A program made the position numbers and the translations under genes. Below, in pieces: positions 25,316 through 33,660 of a stretch of DNA of 37,006 bases. The stretch spans positions 1 through 37,006 of the forward strand of contig CAJFVX010000011.1 of the NCBI GenBank assembly GCA_904420585.1. Reading direction: 5' to 3'. This stretch comes from Candidatus Howiella intestinavium (GTDB lineage Bacteria; Bacillota; Clostridia; Oscillospirales; Acutalibacteraceae). Below the pieces are notes generated by a model, which searched no databases, was not told the DNA's origin, and saw only the letters and a list, made by a program, of their open reading frames with translations. Within the stretch, counting starts at the first letter, position 1. Each line of letters starts with the position of its first letter.

Positions 25316-26578
25316 ATGATGCCAAAAGCCAAGAAAATCGCCTGTCTCGCCCTGGGGTTCCTGCTGCTCTTCCCCGGCGCCGCACAGGCCGACGAGGTCA
25401 TACCGGCCAGCAATGAGGAGAAGGCCGAGCAGCTGCAAATCGCCACCGAATACTATTCGGACGACCTGATGGAGCCCCTGGAGGAAATCGCCGAAACAGC
25501 CGCTGAGCCGGGGGCCAATCTGGATCTGCCGGCCAAGGGGGCGGCGCTGATGGAGGTGTCCACCGGCCGGCTGCTTTACGAGCAGGATGCCCATGTGCAG
25601 CTGGCGCCGGCCTCCATCACCAAGGTCATGTCCCTGCTGCTGATTATGGAGGCCATTGACAATGGGCAGTTCGGGGTGGATACGGTGGTCACCGCCAGCG
25701 ACTACGCCTGCTCCATGGGAGGATCGCAAATCTGGCTGGAGCCGGGGGAGACCATGACGGTGGATGAACTGCTGAAGGCCACGGCCGTGGCCTCGGCCAA
25801 CGACGCCACCGTGGCCCTGGCCGAACTGGTGGCCGGCAGCGAAGAGGTCTTTGTCCAGCGGATGAATGCGCGGGCGGAAGAGCTTGGAATGCAGGACACC
25901 CATTTTGTCAACTGCACCGGCCTGGACGCCGAAGGCCATGTGACCTCGGCCTATGACGTGGCGGTCATGTCCCGGGCCTTAATCCAGCACTCCCTTATCA
26001 AAAACTACTCCACCATCTGGATGGACACCCTGCGGGGCGGCCAGTCCAGCCTGGTGAATACCAACAAGCTGGTGCGGTTCTATCCGGGCGCCACGGGCCT
26101 GAAGACCGGCACCACCAGCCAGGCGGGCAGCTGCCTCGCCGCCACGGCCGAGAAGGACGGCATGGAGCTGGTAGCCGTGGTGCTGGGCTGTCCCAGCAGC
26201 AACGACCGTTTCAACAGCGCCCGGAAGCTGCTGGACCACGGCTACGCCAACTGGGCCCGGGTGACGGTGGAGGTGGCTCCCGCCCTGCTGGCCGACATCC
26301 CGGTGAAAAAGGGCATGGAGCCGTCGGTATCCGTGACGGTGGAGGAGATGGACAGCATCCTGGTGGCCAAGGGCCGGCAGGGGGATTTGGCGCAGAATGT
26401 AGACCTGCTGGAGGAAATCGAGGCCCCGGTCTACGCCGGCCAGCAGGTGGGCCAAATCCGCCTGACCCTGGACGAAGAGGAGGTGGGCAGCGTCAACATC
26501 CTGGCGGCCGCCACGGTGGAGCGGCTGACCTTCTCCAGAGCCGTGGGGCGGCTGCTGTCGGCCCTCTTTACCCTCTAG
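25316..26578 (+). CDS. D-alanyl-D-alanine carboxypeptidase (DacF-type, S11 family)
   Basis: A 420-residue low-molecular-weight penicillin-binding protein that trims the terminal D-Ala from peptidoglycan stem peptides outside the membrane. The signal peptide is about residues 1-24 (IACLALGFLLLFPGAAQA). The three active-site motifs are S100-I-T-K103, S160-A-N162 and K263-T-G265, in the right order and spacing. The C-terminal part is the beta-rich PBP5 domain (from about 320) and ends with a hydrophobic/amphipathic stretch that could attach to the membrane. The ATG at 25316 was chosen because GGAGG (25303-25307) is eight bases upstream; a GTG at 25307 would overlap that site. DacF in Bacillus is a sporulation enzyme, but no clear sporulation promoter is visible here. 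Confidence 0.93.
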   Translation: MMPKAKKIACLALGFLLLFPGAAQADEVIPASNEEKAEQLQIATEYYSDDLMEPLEEIAETAAEPGANLDLPAKGAALMEVSTGRLLYEQDAHVQLAPASITKVMSLLLIMEAIDNGQFGVDTVVTASDYACSMGGSQIWLEPGETMTVDELLKATAVASANDATVALAELVAGSEEVFVQRMNARAEELGMQDTHFVNCTGLDAEGHVTSAYDVAVMSRALIQHSLIKNYSTIWMDTLRGGQSSLVNTNKLVRFYPGATGLKTGTTSQAGSCLAATAEKDGMELVAVVLGCPSSNDRFNSARKLLDHGYANWARVTVEVAPALLADIPVKKGMEPSVSVTVEEMDSILVAKGRQGDLAQNVDLLEEIEAPVYAGQQVGQIRLTLDEEEVGSVNILAAATVERLTFSRAVGRLLSALFTL

Positions 26579-26645
26579 GCAATGGGGGCCATGTCTTCCC
26601 TCACCCGTGAATTTTTTATTAAATTTGCGAATCCGGCTTTTACGG

Positions 26646-26674
26646 TTGCAAAGCAATTTGGAATATTGTAATAT
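26646..26674 (+). promoter_or_regulatory. Probable promoter of pgi
   Basis: TTGCAA (26646-26651), 17-base spacer, TAATAT (26669-26674), in an AT-rich 150-base gap before pgi. Matches are four of six in each box. A short hairpin CAGCCG/CGGCTG lies in the leader without a T run. Confidence 0.45.
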
Positions 26675-26730
26675 AAAGGAAAGACAGCCGCTGACGGCTG
26701 CCAGTTTATAACAGAAAGCGAAGATGAAAT

Positions 26731-28071
26731 ATGGGGATTCGGTTTTCGGAGAAATATGCGGCGGGTTTCCTGCGGGAAAACGACCTGAAGGGCATGGAGC
26801 CCCTGGTAGCCGCCGCCCACGCGCAGCTGGAGGCCCGTTCGGGCCTGGGCAACGACTTTTTGGGCTGGGTGGATCTGCCGGTGGACTATGACAAGGCGGA
26901 ATTCCAGCGCATCCAGGCCGCGGCAAAGCGCATCCAGGCCGACAGCGACGTGCTGGTGGTCATCGGCATCGGGGGCTCCTATCTGGGGGCCCGGGCGGCC
27001 ATTGAGTTCCTGCGCTCGCCCTACTACAACAATCTGAAGAAGGATACGCCGGATATCTACTTTGCCGGCAACGGCATCAGCGGCTCGGCCCTGCACGATT
27101 TGCTGCAAATCTGCGAGGGCAAGCGGGTTTCGGTGAACATCATCTCCAAGTCGGGCACCACCACCGAGCCGGCCATCGCCTTCCGGGTCTTCCGGGACCT
27201 GCTGGTAAAACAGTATGGGGAGGAAGGGGCCGCCAAGCGGATCTACTGCACCACCGACAAGGCCCGGGGCACCCTCAAGCAGCTGGCCGACGCCAAGGGA
27301 TACGAGACCTTTGTGATTCCCGACGATGTGGGCGGCCGCTTCTCGGTGCTGACGGCTGTGGGCCTGCTGCCCATCGCCGTATCCGGGGCGGACATTTCGG
27401 CCCTCATGGCGGGCGCCGCGGCGGCCCGGGAGGAATACGCCAACCCCGACCTTGCGGCCAACGACTGCTATCGGTACGCCGCACTGCGCAATGTCTTTTA
27501 CAACAAGGGCAAATCGGTGGAGCTGCTGGTCAGCTATGAACCCCGCTTTGCCATGATGGCCGAATGGTTTAAGCAGCTGTACGGCGAGAGCGAGGGCAAG
27601 GACCACAAGGGCCTCTTCCCGGCTTCGGTGACCTTCTCCACCGACCTGCATTCCATGGGCCAGTTTATCCAGGACGGAAGCCGCGTCATGTTTGAGACGG
27701 TGGTTTCCATCGGCGACTGCGGCAGCGACGTCACCATAGAAGAGGACGCGGACAATGGCGACGGCCTCAATTTCCTGGCCGGCCGGCCCATGTCCTATGT
27801 CAACCACAAGGCCTTCCAGGGCACCGTGCTGGCCCATACCGACGGCGGCGTGCCCAATTTGGTCATCGAAATGGATAAGGCGGACGAGGAGAATCTGGGA
27901 AGGCTTATCTACTTCTTTGAAAAGGCCTGCGCCATTTCCGGCTACCTGCTGGGGGTGAACCCCTTTGACCAGCCGGGTGTGGAGAGCTATAAAAAGAACA
28001 TGTTTGCGCTGCTGGGCAAGCCGGGATACGAATCCCAGAAGGCCCAGCTGGAAGAGCGGCTGGGTGAATAA
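26731..28071 (+). CDS. pgi: Glucose-6-phosphate isomerase
   Basis: A 446-residue cytoplasmic isomerase that interconverts glucose-6-phosphate and fructose-6-phosphate, about the size of the short Firmicutes-type enzyme. Family signatures are [19 protein letters not shown] (about 75-93), [16 protein letters not shown] (about 138-153), the classic [14 protein letters not shown], and the C-terminal [16 protein letters not shown]. The ATG at 26731 is used; the ribosome site is weak, with only GAAAG/AAG upstream. It follows DacF by 152 bases with its own probable promoter. The end is 75 bases before a small P-loop gene, and no terminator separates them. Confidence 0.97.
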   Translation: MGIRFSEKYAAGFLRENDLKGMEPLVAAAHAQLEARSGLGNDFLGWVDLPVDYDKAEFQRIQAAAKRIQADSDVLVVIGIGGSYLGARAAIEFLRSPYYNNLKKDTPDIYFAGNGISGSALHDLLQICEGKRVSVNIISKSGTTTEPAIAFRVFRDLLVKQYGEEGAAKRIYCTTDKARGTLKQLADAKGYETFVIPDDVGGRFSVLTAVGLLPIAVSGADISALMAGAAAAREEYANPDLAANDCYRYAALRNVFYNKGKSVELLVSYEPRFAMMAEWFKQLYGESEGKDHKGLFPASVTFSTDLHSMGQFIQDGSRVMFETVVSIGDCGSDVTIEEDADNGDGLNFLAGRPMSYVNHKAFQGTVLAHTDGGVPNLVIEMDKADEENLGRLIYFFEKACAISGYLLGVNPFDQPGVESYKKNMFALLGKPGYESQKAQLEERLGE

Positions 28072-28146
28072 GCCCCGGCCGGAGAAGTCAAAAATACAGG
28101 CAATAACCGCTGACAGCGGATGAAAATAGTGAAGGAGCTGATTCAA

Positions 28147-28563
28147 ATGATTCAACTGATTATCGGTAAAAAGGGTTCGGGCAAGACCAAGCGCTTAATT
28201 GACGCCGTCAACGGCGCCGCAGAGAAGTCCAACGGCAATGTGGTGTGCGTGGAGCAGGGCCCGACCCTTACCTATAGCCTGAGCCACAAGGTCCGCCTGG
28301 TGGACACCACGGTCTACGGCATCGCCGGATACGACGCTTTCTATGGCCTGCTGGCGGGCATCTGCGCCGGCAACTACGACGTGACCGACATTTTTGTGGA
28401 TGCCACCCTGCGCATCGGCGGCCGGGATTACAAGATGCTGAGCAATTTCATGGAGCGGGTGGCCCAGCTTTCCAAGGAAGCGAACGCCAACTTTATCTTT
28501 ACGGTGTCCTGCGACGAGAGCGAACTGCCGGCCTCCATTTTTGAGCACGCCGAGAAAATCTAG
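28147..28563 (+). CDS. Small P-loop ATP-binding protein of unknown function
   Basis: A 138-residue protein beginning MIQLIIGKKGSGKTK, a clear Walker A loop at residues 6-14. A possible Walker B is YDVTDIFVDATLR near residue 79, and a sensor-like strand is NFIFTVSCDES near the end. The size is too small for a full AAA+ or PilT ATPase, though such proteins have sometimes been labelled PilT-like; I do not support that name. The ATG at 28147 has AAGGAG (28132-28137) nine bases upstream, while the ATG at 28120 would overlap a small hairpin and has no site. It seems to share a transcript with pgi. The protein looks like a compact, conserved single-domain P-loop NTPase and its role is unknown. Confidence 0.8.
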   Translation: MIQLIIGKKGSGKTKRLIDAVNGAAEKSNGNVVCVEQGPTLTYSLSHKVRLVDTTVYGIAGYDAFYGLLAGICAGNYDVTDIFVDATLRIGGRDYKMLSNFMERVAQLSKEANANFIFTVSCDESELPASIFEHAEKI

Positions 28564-28638
28564 GAATACGGGATTGTTCCGGTTCCCACCGCCCCGGCTC
28601 CTGTGCGGGCCGGCGGCTGTATAAACCAACCGTCATCC

Positions 28639-28666
28639 GCGGCCCGGCGGCATCCCGCCGGGCCGC
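28639..28666. other. Strong GC-rich hairpin without a T run
   Basis: A perfect 12-bp inverted repeat, GCGGCCCGGCGG (28639-28650) with CCGCCGGGCCGC (28655-28666), loop CATC, in the gap before the GrpB gene. No T tract follows on either strand, so it is not a standard terminator. It may be a transcript-end stabiliser or pause hairpin. Confidence 0.6.
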
Positions 28667-28732
28667 AGTGCGCCCTGCGCTGTGTGCCTTGTATGGCGCG
28701 GGGCCTTTGGCGAAAAGGAGAGGGGAAAGCCT

Positions 28733-29257
28733 ATGCATGTGCGGGTAGTGCCCTATTCGCCCCGCTGGCCGGAAGCCTATGCCGCCGAAGCGGCCGCCAT
28801 CCGGGAGGCTCTGGCGGGAATTCTGGTGGAAATCCACCATATCGGCAGCACGGCGGTGGAGGGATTGGCCGCAAAGCCGATTATCGACATCCTGCCGGTG
28901 GTGACCGATATAGAGGCGGTGGACGGGCGGAACGACCGGTTTGCAGCCCTGGGCTACGAATGCATGGGGGAATTCGGCATACCCGGCCGGCGGTATTTCC
29001 GCAAGGGCGGGGAGGAGCGGACCCATCAAATCCACATATTTGCGCAGGATAATCAGAAGGACATCCTGCGGCATCTGGCGGTGCGGGATTACCTGCGGGC
29101 CCATCCGGACGCGGCGGCGGCCTACGGCAGGCTCAAGCAGGAGCTGGCGGCGGCCTTCCCGGAGGACATCGAGGGCTACTGCGACGGCAAGGACGCCTTT
29201 GTGCAAAAGCTGGAGGCCGACGCCCTGGCCTGGTACGCCCATACCGGCCGGATGTGA
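28733..29257 (+). CDS. GrpB family protein (nucleotidyltransferase fold)
   Basis: A 174-residue protein of the GrpB/DUF157 family (UPF0157), with a minimal nucleotidyltransferase fold. Family landmarks are VRVVPYSPRWPEAYAAE at the N-terminus, HHIGSTAVEGLAAKPIIDI (about 40-58), where the GST.V.GL.AKP.IDI pattern holds the expected Asp residues, and a central RTHQIHIFAQ. The ATG at 28733 was chosen since the preceding AAAGGAG and the family N-terminus both fit; an upstream ATG at 28682 has no support. A role in glutamate resistance or coenzyme metabolism has been proposed for relatives, without proof here. It is followed by an independent promoter. Confidence 0.9.
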   Translation: MHVRVVPYSPRWPEAYAAEAAAIREALAGILVEIHHIGSTAVEGLAAKPIIDILPVVTDIEAVDGRNDRFAALGYECMGEFGIPGRRYFRKGGEERTHQIHIFAQDNQKDILRHLAVRDYLRAHPDAAAAYGRLKQELAAAFPEDIEGYCDGKDAFVQKLEADALAWYAHTGRM

Positions 29258-29310
29258 CGGGCGCTTGTGTGCTTCGGCCGGGGGATATACGATATATGCG
29301 AAAATAGTGC

Positions 29311-29339
29311 TTGACAAAGCATACCGGGGTCGATATAAT
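29311..29339 (+). promoter_or_regulatory. Consensus vegetative promoter of DUF177-rpmF
   Basis: TTGACA (29311-29316), 17-base spacer, TATAAT (29334-29339): a perfect match to the housekeeping consensus with ideal spacing. This suggests strong constitutive expression of the DUF177-L32 pair, as expected for ribosome-related genes. Confidence 0.93.
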
Positions 29340-29366
29340 AATCTGTGTGACAATCGGGGTGAAGGT

Positions 29367-29870
29367 ATGATTTTCGACCTGAAACCGCTCTTCAGCGGGG
29401 AAAAAAAGCGGGTGGACATCGATGAAAGGGTGGACATGCGCGATTTGGAATGGGAAGGGATTTTTCCCTTTCAGCAGCCGGTGCCTGTGACCGGCTCTTT
29501 ATCCGTACGGGCCGAAGTTGTCACCCTGGAACTTTCCTGCGAAGCGACGTATGAAGGAACCTGTGACCGATGCGGCGCGCCCGTCCGGCAGCCGCAGAGC
29601 TTCACGCTGGAGCGCATGCTGGTGGCCTCTCTCGACAATGCGGCGAGCGAGGACAACGAGGCGTTGCTGGTGGTGGAGGACAAGCAGCTGGATTTGGACG
29701 CGTTGGTTCGCTCGGAAGTCATTTTGCATATGCCGATGAAGCATCTGTGCAAGCCGGACTGTAAGGGCCTTTGCCCCAAGTGCGGCCGCAACCGGAACGA
29801 AGGGGACTGCGGCTGCCGGGAAAAGGAGATAGACCCCCGTCTGGCCGCCTTGCAGGACTTGCTCCATTGA
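29367..29870 (+). CDS. YceD family protein (DUF177)
   Basis: A 167-residue protein of the DUF177/YceD family, usually encoded directly before rpmF and linked to 23S rRNA or ribosome assembly. It opens MIFDLKPLFSGEKKRVDI and has Cys motifs CDRCGAPV (about 73-80) and CKPDCKGLCPKCGRN (about 130-144), and then GDCGC, which could bind zinc. The ATG at 29367 fits the family start; only a short GGTGAAGG site (29358-29365) precedes it. It begins about 20 bases after the predicted transcription start, so the leader is very short. The gene is followed by rpmF in the same transcript. Confidence 0.9.
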   Translation: MIFDLKPLFSGEKKRVDIDERVDMRDLEWEGIFPFQQPVPVTGSLSVRAEVVTLELSCEATYEGTCDRCGAPVRQPQSFTLERMLVASLDNAASEDNEALLVVEDKQLDLDALVRSEVILHMPMKHLCKPDCKGLCPKCGRNRNEGDCGCREKEIDPRLAALQDLLH

Positions 29871-29906
29871 GGCTGGCTATGTAATTCGGTTAAGGAGGTG
29901 CTGACA

Positions 29907-30089
29907 ATGGCGGTACCCAAGAGAAAAACATCCAAGGCCCGGCGCGACAAGCGGCGCAGCAACGTATGGAAGCTGGAAGCGCCCGCGCTGGTACGCTGCA
30001 CCCGCTGCGGCGAGTACAAGCGCCCGCATCGGCTGTGCCCCAACTGCGGCTACTACAATGGCCGTGAGGTAGTGAAGAAAGAGGCCTAA
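29907..30089 (+). CDS. rpmF: 50S ribosomal protein L32
   Basis: A complete 60-residue L32, a small structural protein of the large ribosomal subunit. It begins [17 protein letters not shown], the usual family start, and has a zinc ribbon of the four-cysteine form, CTRC near residue 32 and CPNC near residue 47. The ATG at 29907 lies nine bases after AAGGAGG (29892-29898), an excellent site. It is followed by a terminator and preceded by DUF177, matching the common order. Confidence 0.97.
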   Translation: MAVPKRKTSKARRDKRRSNVWKLEAPALVRCTRCGEYKRPHRLCPNCGYYNGREVVKKEA

Positions 30090-30104
30090 TCAGGCTTCCG
30101 CATG

Positions 30105-30138
30105 AGGATAGAGGGGGAGCAATCTTCCTCTATTTTTT
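30105..30138 (+). terminator. Rho-independent terminator after rpmF
   Basis: ATAGAGGGGGA (30108-30118) pairs with TCTTCCTCTAT (30123-30133) through two G-U pairs, loop GCAA, followed by a run of six T. Typical intrinsic terminator. Confidence 0.85.
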
Positions 30139-30179
30139 CATTTCCGGCGGAATTTCGGGCATAGGGGAGGCAAGACGGG

Positions 30180-31481
30180 ATGGCTGTTATCATAGACAGC
30201 GTGCAGAAGGGCTCGCCGGCGGACAGGGCCGGCTTCAAGGCGGGGGAAACCCTGACCGCCTTAAACGGGCACGAAATTATGGACGTACTGGACTACCGCT
30301 TTTACCAGGATGAAACCCGGCTGACGGCCGAGGTGCTGGATTCTGCGGGGGAGAAGCGGGTCCTGCATGTGGTAAAGCGGGAGTATGAGGATTTGGGGCT
30401 GGATTTTGCCACCTATCTCATGGACAAACAGCGCAGCTGCAAGAATAAATGCGTCTTCTGCTTTATCGACCAGCTGCCCCCCGGCCTGCGGGAGTCCCTT
30501 TACTTCAAGGACGACGACTCCCGGCTCTCCTTCCTCTTCGGCAACTATATCACCCTGACCAATATCACCGAGCACGAGGTGGAGCGCATTATCCACATGC
30601 ACATCAGCCCCATCAATATATCGGTGCACACCACCAACCCCGAACTGCGGGTAAAGATGATGCACAACCGGTTCGCCGGGGAACGGCTGGAGATTTTGTA
30701 CAGGCTGGCCGAGGCGGGCATCCGCATCAACTGCCAGCTGGTGCTCTGCCCGGGCTGGAACGACGGGGAGGAGCTGGAGCGTACCCTCCGGGATCTCACC
30801 GCCCTGGAATCGGTGGGCTGCATCGCCGCCGTGCCGGTGGGCCTGACCAAATACCGGGAGAATCTGACGCCTCTGCGGCTGTTTAACAAAGAAGAGGCCG
30901 CCGCGGTCATCGACTGCATCGACCGGTATGGGGCGGCCTGCCTGGAGCGGACGGGCAGCCGGCGGGTCTACGCCGCCGACGAGTTCTATCTCATAGCCGG
31001 CCGGCAAATCCCCGACGCGGCCTTTTACGAGGATTTTGCCCTGCTGGAAAACGGGGTGGGCCTCTGGGCGCTGCTGAAAAGCGAGGCGGCCGACGCCATC
31101 ACCGACGAGCCGGCGCCGGACAGGCCCCGGGAAATCAGCCTGGCCACCGGGGCATCCGCCTATCCCCTTTTGCGGGAACTGGTTGACAGGGCGGCGGCGA
31201 AATGGCATAATTTAGTAGGGCATGTCTATGCCATCCGCAACGACTTCTTCGGCCCCACCATCAATGTGGCCGGCCTTGTCACCGGCGGGGACTTAATCCG
31301 GCAGCTGCGGGGTAAGCCCCTGGGGGAGGAACTGCTTATCCCGGCATCCATGCTCCGGCATGAGGGGGATTTATTTCTGGACGATGTGTCCCTTGCGGAT
31401 GTGGAGCGGGAGCTGCAGGTGCCGGTGCGGCCGGTGCCAAACGACGGCTACGCCCTCATGGCCGCCCTGGCCGGGCGGTAG
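30180..31481 (+). CDS. PDZ/radical-SAM/DUF512 iron-sulfur protein
   Basis: A 433-residue protein of the DUF512 family, often encoded before der in Clostridia. Residues 1-75 form a PDZ-like domain (SVQKGSPADRAGFKAGETL), followed by a three-Cys iron-sulfur motif C87-x3-C91-x2-C94 (CKNKCVFCFIDQLP), characteristic of radical SAM enzymes, and a TIM-barrel-like region including FGNYITLTNITEHEVERI. The C-terminal DUF512 part starts about residue 230 and contains GLTKYRENLTPLR. The ATG at 30180 has GGGGAGG nine bases upstream. The reaction is unknown. Its gene lies 112 bases before der, so a common operon is likely. Confidence 0.9.
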   Translation: MAVIIDSVQKGSPADRAGFKAGETLTALNGHEIMDVLDYRFYQDETRLTAEVLDSAGEKRVLHVVKREYEDLGLDFATYLMDKQRSCKNKCVFCFIDQLPPGLRESLYFKDDDSRLSFLFGNYITLTNITEHEVERIIHMHISPINISVHTTNPELRVKMMHNRFAGERLEILYRLAEAGIRINCQLVLCPGWNDGEELERTLRDLTALESVGCIAAVPVGLTKYRENLTPLRLFNKEEAAAVIDCIDRYGAACLERTGSRRVYAADEFYLIAGRQIPDAAFYEDFALLENGVGLWALLKSEAADAITDEPAPDRPREISLATGASAYPLLRELVDRAAAKWHNLVGHVYAIRNDFFGPTINVAGLVTGGDLIRQLRGKPLGEELLIPASMLRHEGDLFLDDVSLADVERELQVPVRPVPNDGYALMAALAGR

Positions 31482-31593
31482 GGGGAGGCTGTCCCCGCAT
31501 TTTGTGCCGCCGCCCGGTATACATTCCTTCCGGCCGGCGGAAAATATGGATATATGCGCCTATAAAGGCGTAAAAATAGAAAGGAGGGCCGGT

Positions 31594-32940
31594 ATGGCGG
31601 AAAACAGAGGACATACAAAGCCGGTGGTGGCGGTAGTCGGCCGTCCCAACGTGGGCAAGTCCACCCTTTTCAATAAACTCATCGGCCAGCGGCTTTCCAT
31701 TGTGGACGATACCCCGGGGGTCACCCGGGACCGGATTTACGGCACCTGCGAATGGCAGAACCGTTCGGTGCTTCTGGTGGATACCGGCGGCATCGAGCCC
31801 AAAACCGACAATATTATTTTAGAGAAGATGCGGGCCCAGGCCCAGCTGGCCATGGATACGGCCAGCGCCATTCTCTTTGTTACCGACCTGCGGGCGGGGG
31901 TTACGGCGGCCGATATGGAAATCGCCAGTATGCTCCAGCGCAGCGGCAAGCCGGTGATTTTATGCGTAAACAAATGCGATACCATCGGCCAGCTGCCCAT
32001 GGAGTATTATGAGTTCTACAATCTGGGATTGGGTGAGCCCTTCGCCGTCTCCTCGGTCCACGGCCTGGGCACCGGTGATTTGCTGGACGAAATCTTCTCC
32101 CACCTGCCGCCCCAGACGGAGGAGGACGAGGAGGAGAGCGTGGTCAATGTGGCCATCATCGGCAAGCCCAACGCCGGCAAATCCTCCCTTCTCAACTTTA
32201 TCGCCGGGGAGGAGCGTTCCATTGTGTCGGACGTGGCCGGCACCACCCGGGACGCCATCGATTCCTATGTGGAGAACGAATACGGCCGGTTCAATTTCAT
32301 CGATACGGCCGGCCTGCGGCGCAAGAGCCGGGTGGAGGACCAGATTGAAAAATACAGCGTCCTGCGAGCCCGGATGGCCGTGGAGCGGGCGGATGTCTGC
32401 GTCATCATGATCGACGCCACCGAGGGCTTTACCGAGCAGGATTCCAAGGTGGCCGGCCTGGCCCTGGACGGGGGCAAGGCCTGCATCATCGCGGTAAACA
32501 AGTGGGACGCGGTGGAAAAGGACGGCAAAACCATGGACAGCTTCCGCAAGAAGCTGGCGGTGGATTTTTCCTTTATGTCCTTTGCGCCCATGGTCTTCAT
32601 CTCGGCCAAGACGGGACAGCGGGTAGACCGGCTTATGGAGCTTATCCAGTATGTCTATAACCAGAATACCATGCGCATCTCCACCGGCATGCTCAACGAT
32701 CTGCTGGCCGACGCCACCGCAAGGGTGCAGCCCCCCAGCGACAAGGGCAAGCGGCTGAAGATTTACTATATGACCCAGGCGTCCACCCGGCCGCCGACCT
32801 TTGTCTGCTTCTGCAACCGGGCGGAATTGTTCCATTTTTCCTACCAGCGGTACCTGGAGAACCAGATCCGCGCCACCTTCGGCTTGGAGGGGACGCCGGT
32901 GCGGTTTATCATCCGGGAGCGGGGAGAAGGCGGGAAATAG
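31594..32940 (+). CDS. der: Ribosome biogenesis GTPase Der (EngA)
   Basis: A 448-residue GTPase needed for 50S ribosome assembly. It has two tandem G domains: the first with GRPNVGKST (16-24), DTGGIEP and NKCD; the second with GKPNAGKSS (190-198), DTAGLRRKS and NKWD; then a KH-like C-terminal domain. All G motifs are complete. The start is ATG at 31594, six bases after AAGGAGG (31581-31587). A longer in-frame reading from 31360 overlaps the upstream gene and is rejected. It is followed by plsY and gpsA, a common order in Firmicutes. Confidence 0.98.
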   Translation: MAENRGHTKPVVAVVGRPNVGKSTLFNKLIGQRLSIVDDTPGVTRDRIYGTCEWQNRSVLLVDTGGIEPKTDNIILEKMRAQAQLAMDTASAILFVTDLRAGVTAADMEIASMLQRSGKPVILCVNKCDTIGQLPMEYYEFYNLGLGEPFAVSSVHGLGTGDLLDEIFSHLPPQTEEDEEESVVNVAIIGKPNAGKSSLLNFIAGEERSIVSDVAGTTRDAIDSYVENEYGRFNFIDTAGLRRKSRVEDQIEKYSVLRARMAVERADVCVIMIDATEGFTEQDSKVAGLALDGGKACIIAVNKWDAVEKDGKTMDSFRKKLAVDFSFMSFAPMVFISAKTGQRVDRLMELIQYVYNQNTMRISTGMLNDLLADATARVQPPSDKGKRLKIYYMTQASTRPPTFVCFCNRAELFHFSYQRYLENQIRATFGLEGTPVRFIIRERGEGGK

Positions 32941-32973
32941 GGGATTTCCAATACGTACGATGGGGTGAGTCAG

Positions 32974-33648
32974 ATGCTCATATGCATTCTTTTAATCGCG
33001 GCGGCCGGTATAGCGGCCTATCTGCTGGGCAGTATCAATTTTGCCATTATCCTTTCCGAACTCTTTGCCAAAAAGGACGTGCGGGACTACGGCAGCGGCA
33101 ATGCCGGCATGACCAATGTGGTGCGCACGGTGGGCAAGCTGCCGGGCATCCTGACCCTGGTGGGGGACATCTGCAAGGGGGCAGCGGCCGTATCCATCGG
33201 CCGGTTCCTTGTTTTCCCCTATCTCTATGACCGGTTTGAGTGGGTATGGCTTCTGCCCATTTACGGCGCCTTCTTCTGCGGGTTCCTGTGTATGCTGGGA
33301 CATATTTTCCCCGTCTTTTTCGGCTTTCGCGGGGGAAAGGGCATCGCCACCGCCGTGGGGATCTGGCTTATCCTGGACTGGCGGGTGCTGCTCATCGCCC
33401 TGGCCCTGTTCCTGGCGGTTTTCCTCATCACCAAAATCGTCTCGGCCGGTTCCCTGCTGGCGGCGGCCTCCCTGCCCTTCAGCACCTTCTTTTTGTATCC
33501 CTTGGGCGGGCTGACCGGACAGCAAGCCAACCGCTGGGTTGTCACGGTTCTTGCGCTGCTCTTCGGCCTGCTCATCATTGTCAAGCATAAATCCAATATC
33601 GTCCGCTTGCTCAAGGGGGAGGAAAAACCCCTGAAGGCCAAGCGCTAG
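32974..33648 (+). CDS. plsY: Acyl-phosphate:glycerol-3-phosphate acyltransferase
   Basis: A 224-residue integral membrane enzyme that transfers an acyl group from acyl phosphate to glycerol-3-phosphate, the first step of phospholipid synthesis. The conserved cytoplasmic loop motifs AYLLGSINFAI, RDYGSGNAGMTNVVRT and the GHIFPVFFGFRGGKGIAT block are all present, and five hydrophobic segments are visible. ATG at 32974 follows GGGGTG at six bases; a GTG at 32965 would add three residues. It sits 33 bases after der and 12 bases before gpsA, whose product supplies its glycerol-3-phosphate. Confidence 0.97.
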   Translation: MLICILLIAAAGIAAYLLGSINFAIILSELFAKKDVRDYGSGNAGMTNVVRTVGKLPGILTLVGDICKGAAAVSIGRFLVFPYLYDRFEWVWLLPIYGAFFCGFLCMLGHIFPVFFGFRGGKGIATAVGIWLILDWRVLLIALALFLAVFLITKIVSAGSLLAAASLPFSTFFLYPLGGLTGQQANRWVVTVLALLFGLLIIVKHKSNIVRLLKGEEKPLKAKR

Positions 33649-33660
33649 GGAGGATGTTCC

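Noticed and set aside
28941-29366. A longer N-terminus for the DUF177 protein
   Set aside because: It would lie across the GrpB gene and the consensus promoter at 29311-29339.
31557-31570. Small hairpin CGCC-TATAAA-GGCG before der
   Set aside because: Only four base pairs and common by chance in GC-rich sequence.
31360-31593. A longer N-terminus for Der
   Set aside because: It overlaps the DUF512 gene; the ATG at 31594 has a strong ribosome site and gives the normal Der start.
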